DNA from: HXMU1420-13 sp034669965
GTDB lineage: Bacteria > Bacteroidota > Rhodothermia > Balneolales > Balneolaceae
DNA length: 64,000 bases
Assembly (NCBI GenBank): GCA_034669965.1
Contig: JAXMOK010000014.1
Span: 13,566 to 77,565 of the forward strand
Reading direction: 5' to 3'
Shown: positions 44,088 through 53,970 of the stretch, in pieces
How the letters are laid out: every line of letters begins with the position of its first letter
Position numbering within the stretch: position 1 is the stretch's first letter
The notes under the pieces: model-generated
What the model saw: the letters and a program-made list of their open reading frames with translations, nothing else
Database searches by the model: none
Told to the model about the DNA's origin: nothing
Translations under genes and position numbers: made by a program

Positions 44088-46618
44088 TGAGCTGGAATTG
44101 GATTTTTAAAATGGCGTGGAGAGATTCACGCTCGAACAGAAGAAAACTGTTTCTATACATGGCGGCCATAATTGTGGGCGTGGCGGCTCAGGTCGCAATT
44201 ACTTCGTTTAGAGTAAACTTGAACGAAAGTATCGGAAATCAAGCCAAAGAATTATTGGGCGCTGATCTGGAAGTAGATCGATCGGCTCCTTTTCAACCGG
44301 AACTGCAAGCATATCTCGATTCGTTGAGCAACGATCAGGCTCGAATGCTTTCTTTTAGTTCGATGGCCTATTTTCCTAAAACAGAAATCGCACGATTGTC
44401 GCAGATTATGGCTTTGGAGGACGATTTCCCTTATTACGGAATCATCGAAACCGAGCCTTCCAATGCGGCAGATCAATACATTAAATTGAATGGAGCTCTG
44501 GTTGATCAAAGTATCATGCAGCAATTTGATCTCACCATTGGCGATTCTGTTAAAGTAGGTTTGATTACTTACGAAATTATTGGTGGCATCATTGATATTC
44601 CGGGACAAAGCATGGCTAATACTTTTCTTGGGCCGCGGGTAATTATCCCCTACCAGAATGTGGAAGAAACCGGATTATTGGAGCGAGGAAGTAGACTTGA
44701 ATACACCACTTTTGTAAAATACCAACCCGGTACCGATAGCGAACTTGTGGTTGAAGAACTGGATGCGATGCGCGACTCCCTTTCATTTGGATTTGATGAT
44801 GTTGCCGAGCGCCAAGACGAAGTGGGCGAAGCGATTATTTATCTTTCTAATTTCCTCAATCTGATTGGATTCATAGCTCTGTTGTTGGGTGGAATCGGCG
44901 TTGCCAGCTCTATTTTTGTGTACGTACGCCAGAAAATATCCACTGTGGCTGTTTTGAGGTGCATGGGTGCGTCCTCTAATCAAGCGCTAATGATTTATTT
45001 GATCCAAGCCACCGCAATGGGGTTTGTGGGCTCGTTGATTGGTGCCATTGCCGGAACAGTTATCCAACTCTATCTACCGGTGCTCGTTCAGGATTTCATC
45101 CCCGTTGACATCGAATTGTTTATTTCGTGGTCGTCGGTGGGAATTGGGTTAATCACCGGAGTGGCTATTTCTGTTTTGTTTGCATTGATTCCGTTACTTG
45201 CCGTGCGAAAAATCTCCCCACTCTTCACTCTTCGTTCGGTACAAGTAAATTTGCTCGGATTATTGAAACTGAGTACCAAAACTCTGCTAACAGTTATTGT
45301 AGTTCTTGGCGTAACCGGTTATGCCTGGATTATGCTCCTCGATTTAGTTGCAGCTGTATTTTTCACATTAGGTTTAACTATTTGCTTGCTACTTTTGGCC
45401 GGCTTTGCAGTGTTGATTATGAAAGCAGCCAGAAGATTTATTCCCTCCGGATTGAATTATGAGTGGCGACAAGGGCTTGCTAATTTGTACCGTCCGAATA
45501 ATCAAACCACTACTTTACTCCTTACTTTTGGCCTGGGAGTTACACTGATTAGTTCGCTGTATCTAACGCAGGATCTTTTGATTGGCACCATCGATTTCGA
45601 AGGTGAGGAAGATCTTCCTAATCTTGCCTTTTTCGATATCCAATACGATCAAAATGACGGTGTAAATGAGATCATCGCTGAAAATGGCGTCGAACTTATT
45701 CAGAACGTACCCATCGTTACCATGCGTCTGCAATCGTTGAAAGGGCGTGATGTGCAAGAAATCCTTAACGACACCAATCGAGTTGCACGGCGTTGGGCTT
45801 TGAACCGTGAATACCGTTCCACCTATCGCGATAGTTTGGTGGAAACGGAAACCTTAGATCAGGGAGAGTTTATTAGTGAATTCAACACCTTTGGTGAAGC
45901 TGTTCCAATCTCGATGGAGAAGGAATTAATGGGTGATTTATCACTCGAAATTGGGGATACATTGGTTTGGGATGTGCAAGGAATTCCCATCGAAAGTTAC
46001 ATCACCAGCGTGCGGGTTGTAAACTGGCAAACACCCCAACCAAACTTCTTTGTGGTTTTTCCTGCAGGAATTTTGGAACAAGCACCCCAGTTTTTTGCTA
46101 CAACTGTTAACACCACTAGTAAAGATATCACCTTGAAATTACAGCGTGATATCGTTTTGGCGTATCCCAATGTATCGGCCATTGATGTTGGTCAGATCGT
46201 AGGGACACTTCGCGATTTTCTGGATCGGGTTACTTTTGTAATCCAATTTATTGGCTTGTTTAGCATTATTACCGGTTTGATAGTACTTGCCGGCTCCGCT
46301 GCAACCAGCCGTTTCCAGCGAATACGTGAATCGGTTCTTTTACGAACCCTAGGCGCCATGCAAAAACAGGTGGTGCGCATTCAAATTATTGAATATGCGT
46401 TCCTGGGCATAATTGCAGCCTTTATCGGCTTGCTGTTATCACTTGGTAGTACCGCATTAATCGGCTACTTCTACTTTGATATCGAGTTTGTTCCAAACTT
46501 TACAATCTTAGGTATTGAAGTAGTGATTCTGATTGCGTTGGTACTTTTTATCGGTTTGATGAACACCCGAGGCATTCACTCAAAACCACCTTTAGAAATT
46601 CTCCGCCAGGAAGCATAG
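44087..46618 (+). CDS. ybbP: FtsX-like ABC permease, YbbP type
   Basis: 843 aa with the YbbP plan: N-terminal helix (LFLYMAAIIVGVAAQVAI), periplasmic domain (~60-250), helix trio (FLNLIGFIALLLGGIGVASSIFVYVRQK; LIQATAMGFVGSLIGAIAGTVIQLY; VGIGLITGVAISVLFALIPLLAVRK), middle helices (~400-500), second periplasmic domain, and a second FtsX unit at the end. Such transporters pull lipids or lipoprotein-like molecules; YbbAP is linked with lysophospholipase TesA, so removal of toxic lipids from the membrane is a reasonable guess. Confidence 0.92.
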   Translation: MSWNWIFKMAWRDSRSNRRKLFLYMAAIIVGVAAQVAITSFRVNLNESIGNQAKELLGADLEVDRSAPFQPELQAYLDSLSNDQARMLSFSSMAYFPKTEIARLSQIMALEDDFPYYGIIETEPSNAADQYIKLNGALVDQSIMQQFDLTIGDSVKVGLITYEIIGGIIDIPGQSMANTFLGPRVIIPYQNVEETGLLERGSRLEYTTFVKYQPGTDSELVVEELDAMRDSLSFGFDDVAERQDEVGEAIIYLSNFLNLIGFIALLLGGIGVASSIFVYVRQKISTVAVLRCMGASSNQALMIYLIQATAMGFVGSLIGAIAGTVIQLYLPVLVQDFIPVDIELFISWSSVGIGLITGVAISVLFALIPLLAVRKISPLFTLRSVQVNLLGLLKLSTKTLLTVIVVLGVTGYAWIMLLDLVAAVFFTLGLTICLLLLAGFAVLIMKAARRFIPSGLNYEWRQGLANLYRPNNQTTTLLLTFGLGVTLISSLYLTQDLLIGTIDFEGEEDLPNLAFFDIQYDQNDGVNEIIAENGVELIQNVPIVTMRLQSLKGRDVQEILNDTNRVARRWALNREYRSTYRDSLVETETLDQGEFISEFNTFGEAVPISMEKELMGDLSLEIGDTLVWDVQGIPIESYITSVRVVNWQTPQPNFFVVFPAGILEQAPQFFATTVNTTSKDITLKLQRDIVLAYPNVSAIDVGQIVGTLRDFLDRVTFVIQFIGLFSIITGLIVLAGSAATSRFQRIRESVLLRTLGAMQKQVVRIQIIEYAFLGIIAAFIGLLLSLGSTALIGYFYFDIEFVPNFTILGIEVVILIALVLFIGLMNTRGIHSKPPLEILRQEA

Positions 46619-46635
46619 TCGCCTCGTGAATGTTC

Positions 46636-46683
46636 GATCCCGAATCGCTCGGGATCTGGCAGGCTGGTATTAAATCAGCCTTT
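46636..46683 (+). terminator. Two hairpins after ybbP
   Basis: GATCCCGA-ATCGC-TCGGGATC (46636-46656), then GGCTG-GTATTAAAT-CAGCC-TTT (46662-46683); the second has a short T run. Weak intrinsic terminator for ybbAP. Confidence 0.5.
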
Positions 46684-46716
46684 GTCATAACTCATTAATT
46701 TTAAATTAATCATCAA

Positions 46717-47388
46717 ATGACACGACTAATATCAACATTTATACTAATTATCGCATTTATCAGTACAGGTTGCGACAGCATCAGTAAAACCGCAAAAGGA
46801 ACTGTAATTGGTTCTGGTGCCGGAGCTTTAGCTGGTGCAATTATCGGTAAAGCCGCAGGAAATTCAACAACGGGTGCCATTGTAGGTGCAGCAGTTGGTG
46901 GAGCTTCAGGTGCAGCAATCGGTAAGTATATGGACGATCAATCTAGAGAACTTGAAGAAGACCTTGATAACGCTACCGTAGAACGTGTAGGCGAAGGTAT
47001 CAAAGTAACTTTCGATTCAGGTATTCTCTTCGAAATTAACTCAGCCGAATTAAGTGCAGAGTCAAAAGAAGAAATTGCAGAATTGGCAACCGTCCTCAAA
47101 AAATATGACGACACAAACATCATGTTTGCAGGCCATACTGATGCTTCCGGACCAGAAGATTACAATCAGGAATTATCGGAAGAACGTGCTAAATCGGTTG
47201 CAGAATACGCTGCATTTGTTGGCGTTGATGCTGAACGCATGACCATTACCGGTTATGGCGAAGAAGACCCGATAGCGAGTAATGAAACACAACTAGGCCG
47301 AGAAAAAAATCGCCGCGTTGAAATAGCCATTTGGGCAAACGACGAGCTTAAAGAAGCTGCCGAAGACGGCGCTATTGATGCCGAATAA
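46717..47388 (+). CDS. OmpA-family lipoprotein with glycine-zipper segment
   Basis: 223 aa. Lipobox ISTGCDS (Cys19), then a glycine zipper (~30-72: GSGAGALAGAIIGKAAG..., VGGASGAAIGKYM) able to insert in or line a membrane, then an OmpA C-terminal domain (FDSGILFEINSAELS, FAGHTDASGPEDYNQELSEERAKSVAEY, GYGEEDPIASNETQLGREKNRRVEI). The GHTD Asp and NRRVEI Arg bind peptidoglycan. YiaD-like; anchors the outer membrane to the wall. Confidence 0.93.
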   Translation: MTRLISTFILIIAFISTGCDSISKTAKGTVIGSGAGALAGAIIGKAAGNSTTGAIVGAAVGGASGAAIGKYMDDQSRELEEDLDNATVERVGEGIKVTFDSGILFEINSAELSAESKEEIAELATVLKKYDDTNIMFAGHTDASGPEDYNQELSEERAKSVAEYAAFVGVDAERMTITGYGEEDPIASNETQLGREKNRRVEIAIWANDELKEAAEDGAIDAE

Positions 47389-47396
47389 TCGACATT

Positions 47397-47434
47397 AAAA
47401 GAGGAGACTTCTATCAAAAAGTCTCCTCTTAAAA
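47397..47434. terminator. Hairpin between convergent ompA-like and porin genes
   Basis: Stem AAGAGGAGACTT / AAGTCTCCTCTT with T/A runs on both sides; terminator usable from both directions. Confidence 0.85.
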
Positions 47435-47475
47435 CTAACTACGGAGGATAGTTGAATAATAGTTTCTGTAATAAT

Positions 47476-49011
47476 TTAAAAGCGAAACTTTAGGCCAATT
47501 AACACATTTAGTTGCGAAATATCTTCTGTAATGGACTCACTTCTCACTTGACCAGCCGCGTTATCGAAATACTCATACACTATTGAACGGTCGCTCCATT
47601 TCGAATATTGCGTAGTAACATCTAAGTATATATCAGGAGTTAAAGGCACTCCTACCCCACCCGAAATCACAGATCGATCTGCATCATATACCACACTTTT
47701 ACCCGGGTAATATGCAATTCCTGATCGTAATTCATACCCATTTTTTGTGGCATATTTCGCACCAACCTTCCAGTTTATAACTCTGTTGTAGGAATCAGAT
47801 ATTGAGCTATTAATGAACTTTTCATCTTCACGAAGTACACTAATTTCATCATAAGTCAAGTCAGGATCAGTGGTCAATGTAAGTTCTGTGCTGCCATAGT
47901 CAATTAATTCCATTGAGCTTGAAAACGTAAACCCAGATAGATTATCGATCGCTAAACCTAAGTTAAACTGAGATGGGCGACGAATTTCGTATGTGAAATC
48001 ACCATCAAAATCATCTTCACTAAAACTATTGTCATCAAAAGTTGTTCTTATTCGTGAGTAATAATCTTCGGTGATGTAGTATTTATTAGCGAATGCATAA
48101 CTAGCTCCTACATTTAAAAAAGATAATACTTTGTACAATCCACCCAGACGAATGCTGGTACCCAAAATATCAGAATTCAATTCATCAGTAAGTAGAATGG
48201 AGTGGATGTCGGTACCATTTTGCCCGTTTTCATCAGCAAACAGAAAGTCACCGTCGTAAGCATTTTCAGAGTCTCGCTCGAAAAAATTACGTGAGTAATT
48301 ATGCGACCCGCTTACAATGGCTATTGAAGCGCCAAAAAACAAATTTTGCTGAAATTCTGTGGCAGCAAATATCGAGAGTTCACCAACATTACTTTTCTGA
48401 ATTACCTCAACGTCCTGATAAATACCCGGGAAATTTCCTTCTTCAAATCCAATTCTAAAAATAGACTCAAGTTGGGTTTGTTCCACATCGGCATAGTCGA
48501 TAGCATACGTTTCAAAGGCTATATCATTATACGAACTACCAGTTTGTTTAAAAACATCGGTAATTGTGCTGTTCGAATTTTGCGCAGCTAATAAATTTCT
48601 GCGGTTCACAGAATTATTGATGGTATAGCCGCCGCCAAATACTAAACTTCCCCGATTGGTGGGCGCCGAATAGATTAAACCAATATTGCTGAACCTACCC
48701 AGCTGCCCATCAATGGTGGATGACACATTATTGAATGTATTGGTGTTTTCAGCATGGTTTGAAAAATAGCCAACAGTGAAATATGAATCGTTTATCAAGG
48801 CTACACTCGCCGGATTATCAATAAAAGAGCCGAAACCGTTATCTATTGCAACTGATGGCAATATCGTTGAATTCGCATCTCCATTTTGATTGGATTGCAC
48901 AAACTGTTGTGCCAATGTGGAGTAATTAATTTGGTTTGCTCCATCTTGCGCAAGCGCAGTTTGAGTGATAAACAGTCCACCTATTACAAGGCTTAAAAAC
49001 CGTGTTTTCAT
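47476..49011 (-). CDS. FadL/OmpP1-like outer-membrane beta-barrel
   Basis: 511 aa with signal peptide (~1-21) and mature start with an Asp/Asn-rich plug (LPSVAIDNGFGSFIDNPASVALINDS, the NPA motif of the FadL/OmpP1 fold). The rest is alternating beta-strands ending in an aromatic residue (IGLKFRF). Such porins bring long-chain fatty acids or aromatic hydrocarbons across the outer membrane; the ligand here is unknown. Separated by 24 bp from the upstream lipoprotein gene and probably co-transcribed with it. Confidence 0.85.
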   Translation of the reverse strand: MKTRFLSLVIGGLFITQTALAQDGANQINYSTLAQQFVQSNQNGDANSTILPSVAIDNGFGSFIDNPASVALINDSYFTVGYFSNHAENTNTFNNVSSTIDGQLGRFSNIGLIYSAPTNRGSLVFGGGYTINNSVNRRNLLAAQNSNSTITDVFKQTGSSYNDIAFETYAIDYADVEQTQLESIFRIGFEEGNFPGIYQDVEVIQKSNVGELSIFAATEFQQNLFFGASIAIVSGSHNYSRNFFERDSENAYDGDFLFADENGQNGTDIHSILLTDELNSDILGTSIRLGGLYKVLSFLNVGASYAFANKYYITEDYYSRIRTTFDDNSFSEDDFDGDFTYEIRRPSQFNLGLAIDNLSGFTFSSSMELIDYGSTELTLTTDPDLTYDEISVLREDEKFINSSISDSYNRVINWKVGAKYATKNGYELRSGIAYYPGKSVVYDADRSVISGGVGVPLTPDIYLDVTTQYSKWSDRSIVYEYFDNAAGQVRSESITEDISQLNVLIGLKFRF

Positions 49012-49035
49012 TTCTCTGAAGATTAAATGATTTGA

Positions 49036-50286
49036 TTAATTACCGCCGCTTCGGCGAGTTTTTCTTTTTGTTGATGAGCTGTTACCTGTAGATCGGTTTC
49101 GGCTTGACCCAGAGTTACTTCGTACGCCGGAAGAACTTCGTCCACTACTTCCTGAGCTTCTAACTGAACGATTATTTCCACTAGAATTTCCAGATGAGCG
49201 AACCCCAGAACTTCTTGTTCGACCGGATGTTGAACTTTTTACTCCAGTTGAGTTTCCTGATGTTCGAGATCTATTGGTAACTCCTGAACTTCTGGTTCGG
49301 TTGCCTGTTGTACTACCAACATTTTGAGAACGGGTACGCCCGGTTTTAACCGAAGAGCTTGATTCTTTCGAACGATTATTTCCAATGGTTGATCTACTCC
49401 CTCTTGAGCTCGTAGAATTTGATCTGCCGGTATATCGTGTACCGGTTGTGCCAGTTGTTCTTACTCTACCGGAATTAACAATACCGGATGAACGGGTTCT
49501 GCCTGTATTTTTAGAACGAATAGTATTTCCGCTTGAAGTTCTAGATCGAGAAACCGATGCATTATTACCATTTCCTCTACTAACCAATCCTGTACTTCTT
49601 GGTCCATCTAAATGCCTTCCACTTCTTGATCGGCTTACATCTTGTTGGTGATAATCGTTGTAGACAACTATGTAATTGCGATATGGTGAGTGGTGACCCC
49701 ATCCCCCATAGAAATATGGATCATAAAATGGATCGTAATATCCCCAGCCGTTAAATGGGTAGCGGTAGCCTGCCCAATAGTAATCGTTGTAGTAATACGG
49801 GTAATAACTAAAGGCTAGATGTCCTCTCCAGGAAAAATGGAATGATGAGTGAAAAAAACCTTTTCGCCGAAGAGATTTTAAGCTATAAAAATGTGCATCC
49901 CAATACTCATAGGTTGCATCTTCATATCCTTCGTCGTAGCCATCTGCAAATCCATCATCGTAACCATCCCAATAAAGGCGATCAGCAAAATTATCCTCGT
50001 ACCATTGTGCTGTTTCGTAATCTTTATAATAAAAATCCTCAGTTTCGATATCAGAAACGGGATCATCTTCGAGTGCTGCTGTAGTTGCGGTAGCAGGTTC
50101 AACTGTTGTATCTAATGAACGATCTTTGGCTTTTGTGTCGCCACTCCACGAGTAATAATCACTATGGATGCCTCTCTTACTTGCTCTTTCCGAGTATTCC
50201 ATACTTTGGAGCTGAGTGTAGCATCCGGTTAATAGAAATGAACTAAGTACTAGACTTATACCTGATAAAAATTTCCGATTACTCAT
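49036..50286 (-). CDS. Lipoprotein with Arg/Ser/Gly-rich disordered tail
   Basis: 416 aa from ATG 50286. Lipobox LLTGCYTQ (Cys22). Residues ~85-215 are extremely rich in Asp, Tyr and Trp (DGYDDGFADGYDEGYED, then FSYYPYYYNDYYWAGYRYPFNGWG). The last ~200 are low-complexity Ser/Arg/Thr/Gly/Asn with recurring RTRSSG and similar units, strongly positive. Such a basic tail on a surface lipoprotein could bind DNA, nucleotides, polysaccharide or LPS. No catalytic motif found; function unknown. Confidence 0.75.
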   Translation of the reverse strand: MSNRKFLSGISLVLSSFLLTGCYTQLQSMEYSERASKRGIHSDYYSWSGDTKAKDRSLDTTVEPATATTAALEDDPVSDIETEDFYYKDYETAQWYEDNFADRLYWDGYDDGFADGYDEGYEDATYEYWDAHFYSLKSLRRKGFFHSSFHFSWRGHLAFSYYPYYYNDYYWAGYRYPFNGWGYYDPFYDPYFYGGWGHHSPYRNYIVVYNDYHQQDVSRSRSGRHLDGPRSTGLVSRGNGNNASVSRSRTSSGNTIRSKNTGRTRSSGIVNSGRVRTTGTTGTRYTGRSNSTSSRGSRSTIGNNRSKESSSSVKTGRTRSQNVGSTTGNRTRSSGVTNRSRTSGNSTGVKSSTSGRTRSSGVRSSGNSSGNNRSVRSSGSSGRSSSGVRSNSGSSRNRSTGNSSSTKRKTRRSGGN

Positions 50287-50370
50287 CACATACTCCGATA
50301 GTTGTTACAATTCTGATATGAATATGATTATTAGCAACTAGCATTGTTATCACATGATAATGTTAGCTAT

Positions 50371-51003
50371 CTAGATTTCACCTCGTAAAGACTTCGCAAT
50401 TACTTCTGCTTTCGAGTTCACATGTAGTTTTTTATAAATGTTTCTGATGTGGGCACGAACAGTATCGATTGAGATATCTAAACGATCGGCAATCATTTTA
50501 TAACTCAATCCATCAACAAGACCATTAACGATGTCCTGTTCGCGTGAAGTTAGCATGCTATCTTCGTTTTTCTTGGGAGCTTGATCGTTGAAATGCGTAA
50601 TTACTTTTCGAGCAATTTGTGGAGACATCGGCGCGCCACCTTTCAATAAGTTTTCAATCGATTCTTTAATTTCGGGCAGCGAAGTGTGCTTTAATAAATA
50701 TCCTGAGGCGCCGGCTTTCAGCGAGTCGAATATTTTGTGCGAATCGTGATACACGGTTAGCATGATGATGTCGATATCAGGGTATTTCGATTTGATAATC
50801 TCCATTCCTTTTATCCCCGACATCCCCGGAAGTTGAATATCCATGAGCAGCACATCCGGGTGCTGATGTTCCTCCAGAAACTCTAGCATTTCTTCTACAG
50901 TGTCGGTGGCTACCGGGCATTGTATTTCTTCTTGCATATCGAGGTAACGTTGTATTAAATCCCGTATTTTTTTGTTGTCTTCTACTATTCCTACAATTGC
51001 CAT
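50371..51003 (-). CDS. Response regulator, NarL/FixJ family
   Basis: 210 aa: receiver domain (~1-120) with Asp55 in VLLMDIQLPG, acidic pocket VEDN (Glu8, Asp9) and Lys in YLLKHTS; LuxR-type HTH (~145-205; LTSREQDIVNGLVDGLSYKMIADRLDISIDTVRAHIRNIYKKL). Downstream partner of the propeller histidine kinase, ten bases below it in the same operon. Targets unknown; candidates are the neighbouring lipoprotein and porin genes, which follow on the same strand. Confidence 0.94.
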   Translation of the reverse strand: MAIVGIVEDNKKIRDLIQRYLDMQEEIQCPVATDTVEEMLEFLEEHQHPDVLLMDIQLPGMSGIKGMEIIKSKYPDIDIIMLTVYHDSHKIFDSLKAGASGYLLKHTSLPEIKESIENLLKGGAPMSPQIARKVITHFNDQAPKKNEDSMLTSREQDIVNGLVDGLSYKMIADRLDISIDTVRAHIRNIYKKLHVNSKAEVIAKSLRGEI

Positions 51004-51013
51004 ATCGGCTCCA

Positions 51014-53893
51014 CTAGTTTAGCGTTAATTTTCCCTTTAATTCTATCTTAAATCCATCATTCTGAGTAATATCTACAGATCCATTCATACGTTGCGCTCG
51101 CATTTGCATGTTACGCAAACCCTGGCCAGTTTTTTTAGCACCTTTACCGGTAGTTCCATTGTCATGAATTACAAAAGTGAAGGATGAACCATTCGATTTC
51201 ATCCCTATATCTACTTTATTTCCATTCGAATATTTTGCAATGTTATTAATGGCTTCTTTAAAAATCAGATATAAATTTTCTTTTACCGGTACTGGAATCT
51301 TTTCCTCCATCTTGAGGTCATCAAAATTATATAGTACTTCAAAATTTAATGGTTCCAGTACATTTAATATATAATCTTGCATGCGATCGGTTAAATCGCC
51401 AAGGGTATCATTCCGGGCATCTATCGACCACACAATATCGTCTAAACTTGTTACAATTTTTCGGCATTGCTGCCCGATTTGAGTAAGAGATTGTTTAAAC
51501 TCAGAATCCATGCTGCTGGCTTGTAAAAAGTCGGATTGTAGGGCAACCTCGGTTAAGCTAGCACCAACATCATCGTGTAAATCACTGGCAATACGCACCC
51601 GCATACGTTCGATATCAACCATTTGCATGTATTGGTAGTTGCGATAAAAGAGATATAAAATTCCGGCTACTACAATTACTATTAGCAAAACGAACCACCA
51701 TGTAAACCAAAACGGTGGGTTTAATGAAAACTCTAATGTTGCTGTATTAAAACTCCAAACTCCTGATGAGTTTTGAGCCTGAACTTCGAATTTGTACTTA
51801 CCCGATGGCAAAGACGGATATCTTGCAATTCGCTCGGTTGTATATTGCCAATCAGGATCGATGTTCGACATTCGGTACCGATAGGTAACTAAGTTTGGTG
51901 CCGTAAAATTAATCGCGGAAAAATCGATTTGAATAAAATCTCTATCATATTCTAGCTCTATATTTTCTGCTTCGTATGTACGCCCGGAGGCTTTGAATTC
52001 TGTAATTTTAACCCGTGGTGGTATTTGATTTCCTCTATATTCAGCTGGATAAAATTTCGACACTCCATCCACTGTGCCAATCCATAAACTTAATTCGTTA
52101 TCTTCATAGATTGCACCCAGATTTGTTTCGTTAGCAACCAAGCCCTGATCACTTTGCAATATCTGAATAGCCTGATTTCGCTGCACTTCGTCATTGCTGT
52201 AATATTTATCGATATCAAGCCGGGCTAAGCCGGCATTGGTTCCTACCCAGTAAATGCCGTTAGAATCCTGACCAATGAAATAACAAACACGCCCCGGTAG
52301 TCCATCCTGATCAGTAATCTCCAAAAATTGAACTCCATCGAACCAAGCAATGCCACCAAATGTTGAAACCCAAATGGTACCACTGTCATCTACAAATAAA
52401 TCCATTACGCCGTTATTCGGTAGACCATCTTGCAGCCCGTACATTGTAAACTCATTGCCAGATTTCTTAGCGACTCCGCCATAGGTAGCAATCCATAAAT
52501 TGCCTTCGGAATCTTCGTCTGTAGCTAGAATGGTATTATTCGGCAGCCCATCCTCGGTTGTAAATTGTTCGAAACCGGCATCGGTAAATTTGATCAAGCC
52601 TTCATCGTAAGTGCTTACCCAAATTGTTCCATCTTGAGTTTCGTTTACATGCCGAATTTTACGAAATGGGAACTGTTCCTCATTAAAAATATTTAGCTTT
52701 CCATCTTCAAAATAGGCTAAGCCATCGCGCATACCAATCCACATTCTTCCCTGCGAATCTGTACTAACGTGATACACTCTATTATCTGGTAAACCTTGCT
52801 GAGTATAGAAATATTCGAATTCATCTCCTTCGTACGAAACTAGCCCTCCCCCGTAACTGGCAATCCACAATTTGCCTCCAGAGTCTTCGGCAAAAGAGGT
52901 AACTAAATTATTCGGTAATCCCGATTCGGTAGTAAAATTTTCGAAATATCGGCCCAACAGTAGGCTTGCGCCACCCGCCAAGGTACCAAACCAGATGTTA
53001 CCCTCACGATCGTTAATTGCAGCATAAACTATGTTAGCAGATAGCCCTTCCTCAGTTGTAAAGTTTGTAAACCTATTATTTCTGTATAAGCTTACCCCAC
53101 CTTCGGTTGCAAGCCAGATATCGCCGTTTTCGCCAAACGTTAATGCTCGAACTTTTCGATCTATCATTTGTTCAGCACCAGCAACACTTGTAAATGTCTC
53201 CCCATTGAAGTGAGCCAATCCATTTCTGGTTGCTATCCAAAGTTTGTTTGGATCAATTGGGTCGATTTTAATATCTCGGGTTCTGTTTTCAGGTAATCCA
53301 TCAGCTTGAGTATAGGTTCTGAAATTCCCATTCGAGAGCCTTGAAACTCCGCTTCTGGTAGCAAACCAAAGTGAACCATCAATGGTTTCGGTTATTGCTC
53401 TAACTTGATTTCCCGCAATGCCACTGTTTGTAGTATAAACTTCCAGTTCACCTTCTCCAAAATAATGCCAAACCCCACTGCCATCGGTGCCAAACCAAAA
53501 CTCGCCGTTTGAATCTTGAAAAATGCTGATAACAGAATGACTCTCAAGTCCTCTCAAGTCTGGGTAGGTATGAACGCTATCTCCATATATGACTTGAGCA
53601 CCTTTATCGGTACCAACCCAAATACCACCATCACTAGCCTCGTAAATGGTATTAGTTTGACTTGATAATAACCCCTGATCTTCAAAATAAGTCTCGAAAT
53701 TATACCCATCGAATTTATTAAGACCGAATCCGGTGGCCAACCAAATATAACCGTCAGAGTCTTGGATGATATCATACACAACCGATTCACTTAATCCCTC
53801 TTCGATAGAGTAAGTTCTAAAGGGATATGTTTGTGCATACACGGTATTTAAACCAATAAAAACAGTAATAAATAGTATCGAAATAAATTTCAT
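51014..53893 (-). CDS. Propeller-type sensor histidine kinase
   Basis: 959 aa from ATG 53893. Signal peptide, then a long run of two-component-regulator propeller blades (repeats of the type TEDGLPNNTILATDEDSEGN-LWIATYGG, about a dozen), a Y_Y_Y domain (FSAINFTAPNLVTYRYRMSNIDPDWQYT), one transmembrane helix (~740-760), a HisKA_3 domain (ASDLHDDVGASLTEVAL, phospho-His) and an HATPase (IFKEAINNIAKYS, GQGLRNMQMRAQRMNG). Senses an extracytoplasmic cue, probably a polysaccharide or cell-envelope signal. Unlike classic hybrid HTCS proteins, the regulator is a separate gene. Confidence 0.93.
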   Translation of the reverse strand: MKFISILFITVFIGLNTVYAQTYPFRTYSIEEGLSESVVYDIIQDSDGYIWLATGFGLNKFDGYNFETYFEDQGLLSSQTNTIYEASDGGIWVGTDKGAQVIYGDSVHTYPDLRGLESHSVISIFQDSNGEFWFGTDGSGVWHYFGEGELEVYTTNSGIAGNQVRAITETIDGSLWFATRSGVSRLSNGNFRTYTQADGLPENRTRDIKIDPIDPNKLWIATRNGLAHFNGETFTSVAGAEQMIDRKVRALTFGENGDIWLATEGGVSLYRNNRFTNFTTEEGLSANIVYAAINDREGNIWFGTLAGGASLLLGRYFENFTTESGLPNNLVTSFAEDSGGKLWIASYGGGLVSYEGDEFEYFYTQQGLPDNRVYHVSTDSQGRMWIGMRDGLAYFEDGKLNIFNEEQFPFRKIRHVNETQDGTIWVSTYDEGLIKFTDAGFEQFTTEDGLPNNTILATDEDSEGNLWIATYGGVAKKSGNEFTMYGLQDGLPNNGVMDLFVDDSGTIWVSTFGGIAWFDGVQFLEITDQDGLPGRVCYFIGQDSNGIYWVGTNAGLARLDIDKYYSNDEVQRNQAIQILQSDQGLVANETNLGAIYEDNELSLWIGTVDGVSKFYPAEYRGNQIPPRVKITEFKASGRTYEAENIELEYDRDFIQIDFSAINFTAPNLVTYRYRMSNIDPDWQYTTERIARYPSLPSGKYKFEVQAQNSSGVWSFNTATLEFSLNPPFWFTWWFVLLIVIVVAGILYLFYRNYQYMQMVDIERMRVRIASDLHDDVGASLTEVALQSDFLQASSMDSEFKQSLTQIGQQCRKIVTSLDDIVWSIDARNDTLGDLTDRMQDYILNVLEPLNFEVLYNFDDLKMEEKIPVPVKENLYLIFKEAINNIAKYSNGNKVDIGMKSNGSSFTFVIHDNGTTGKGAKKTGQGLRNMQMRAQRMNGSVDITQNDGFKIELKGKLTLN

Positions 53894-53970
53894 ATCGACA
53901 AGGTAACGCAAAAACGAAATGTTTAGTAGATAATGTTTAATTGCAAAAAAGTTTACTCTATTTTTGAGCT

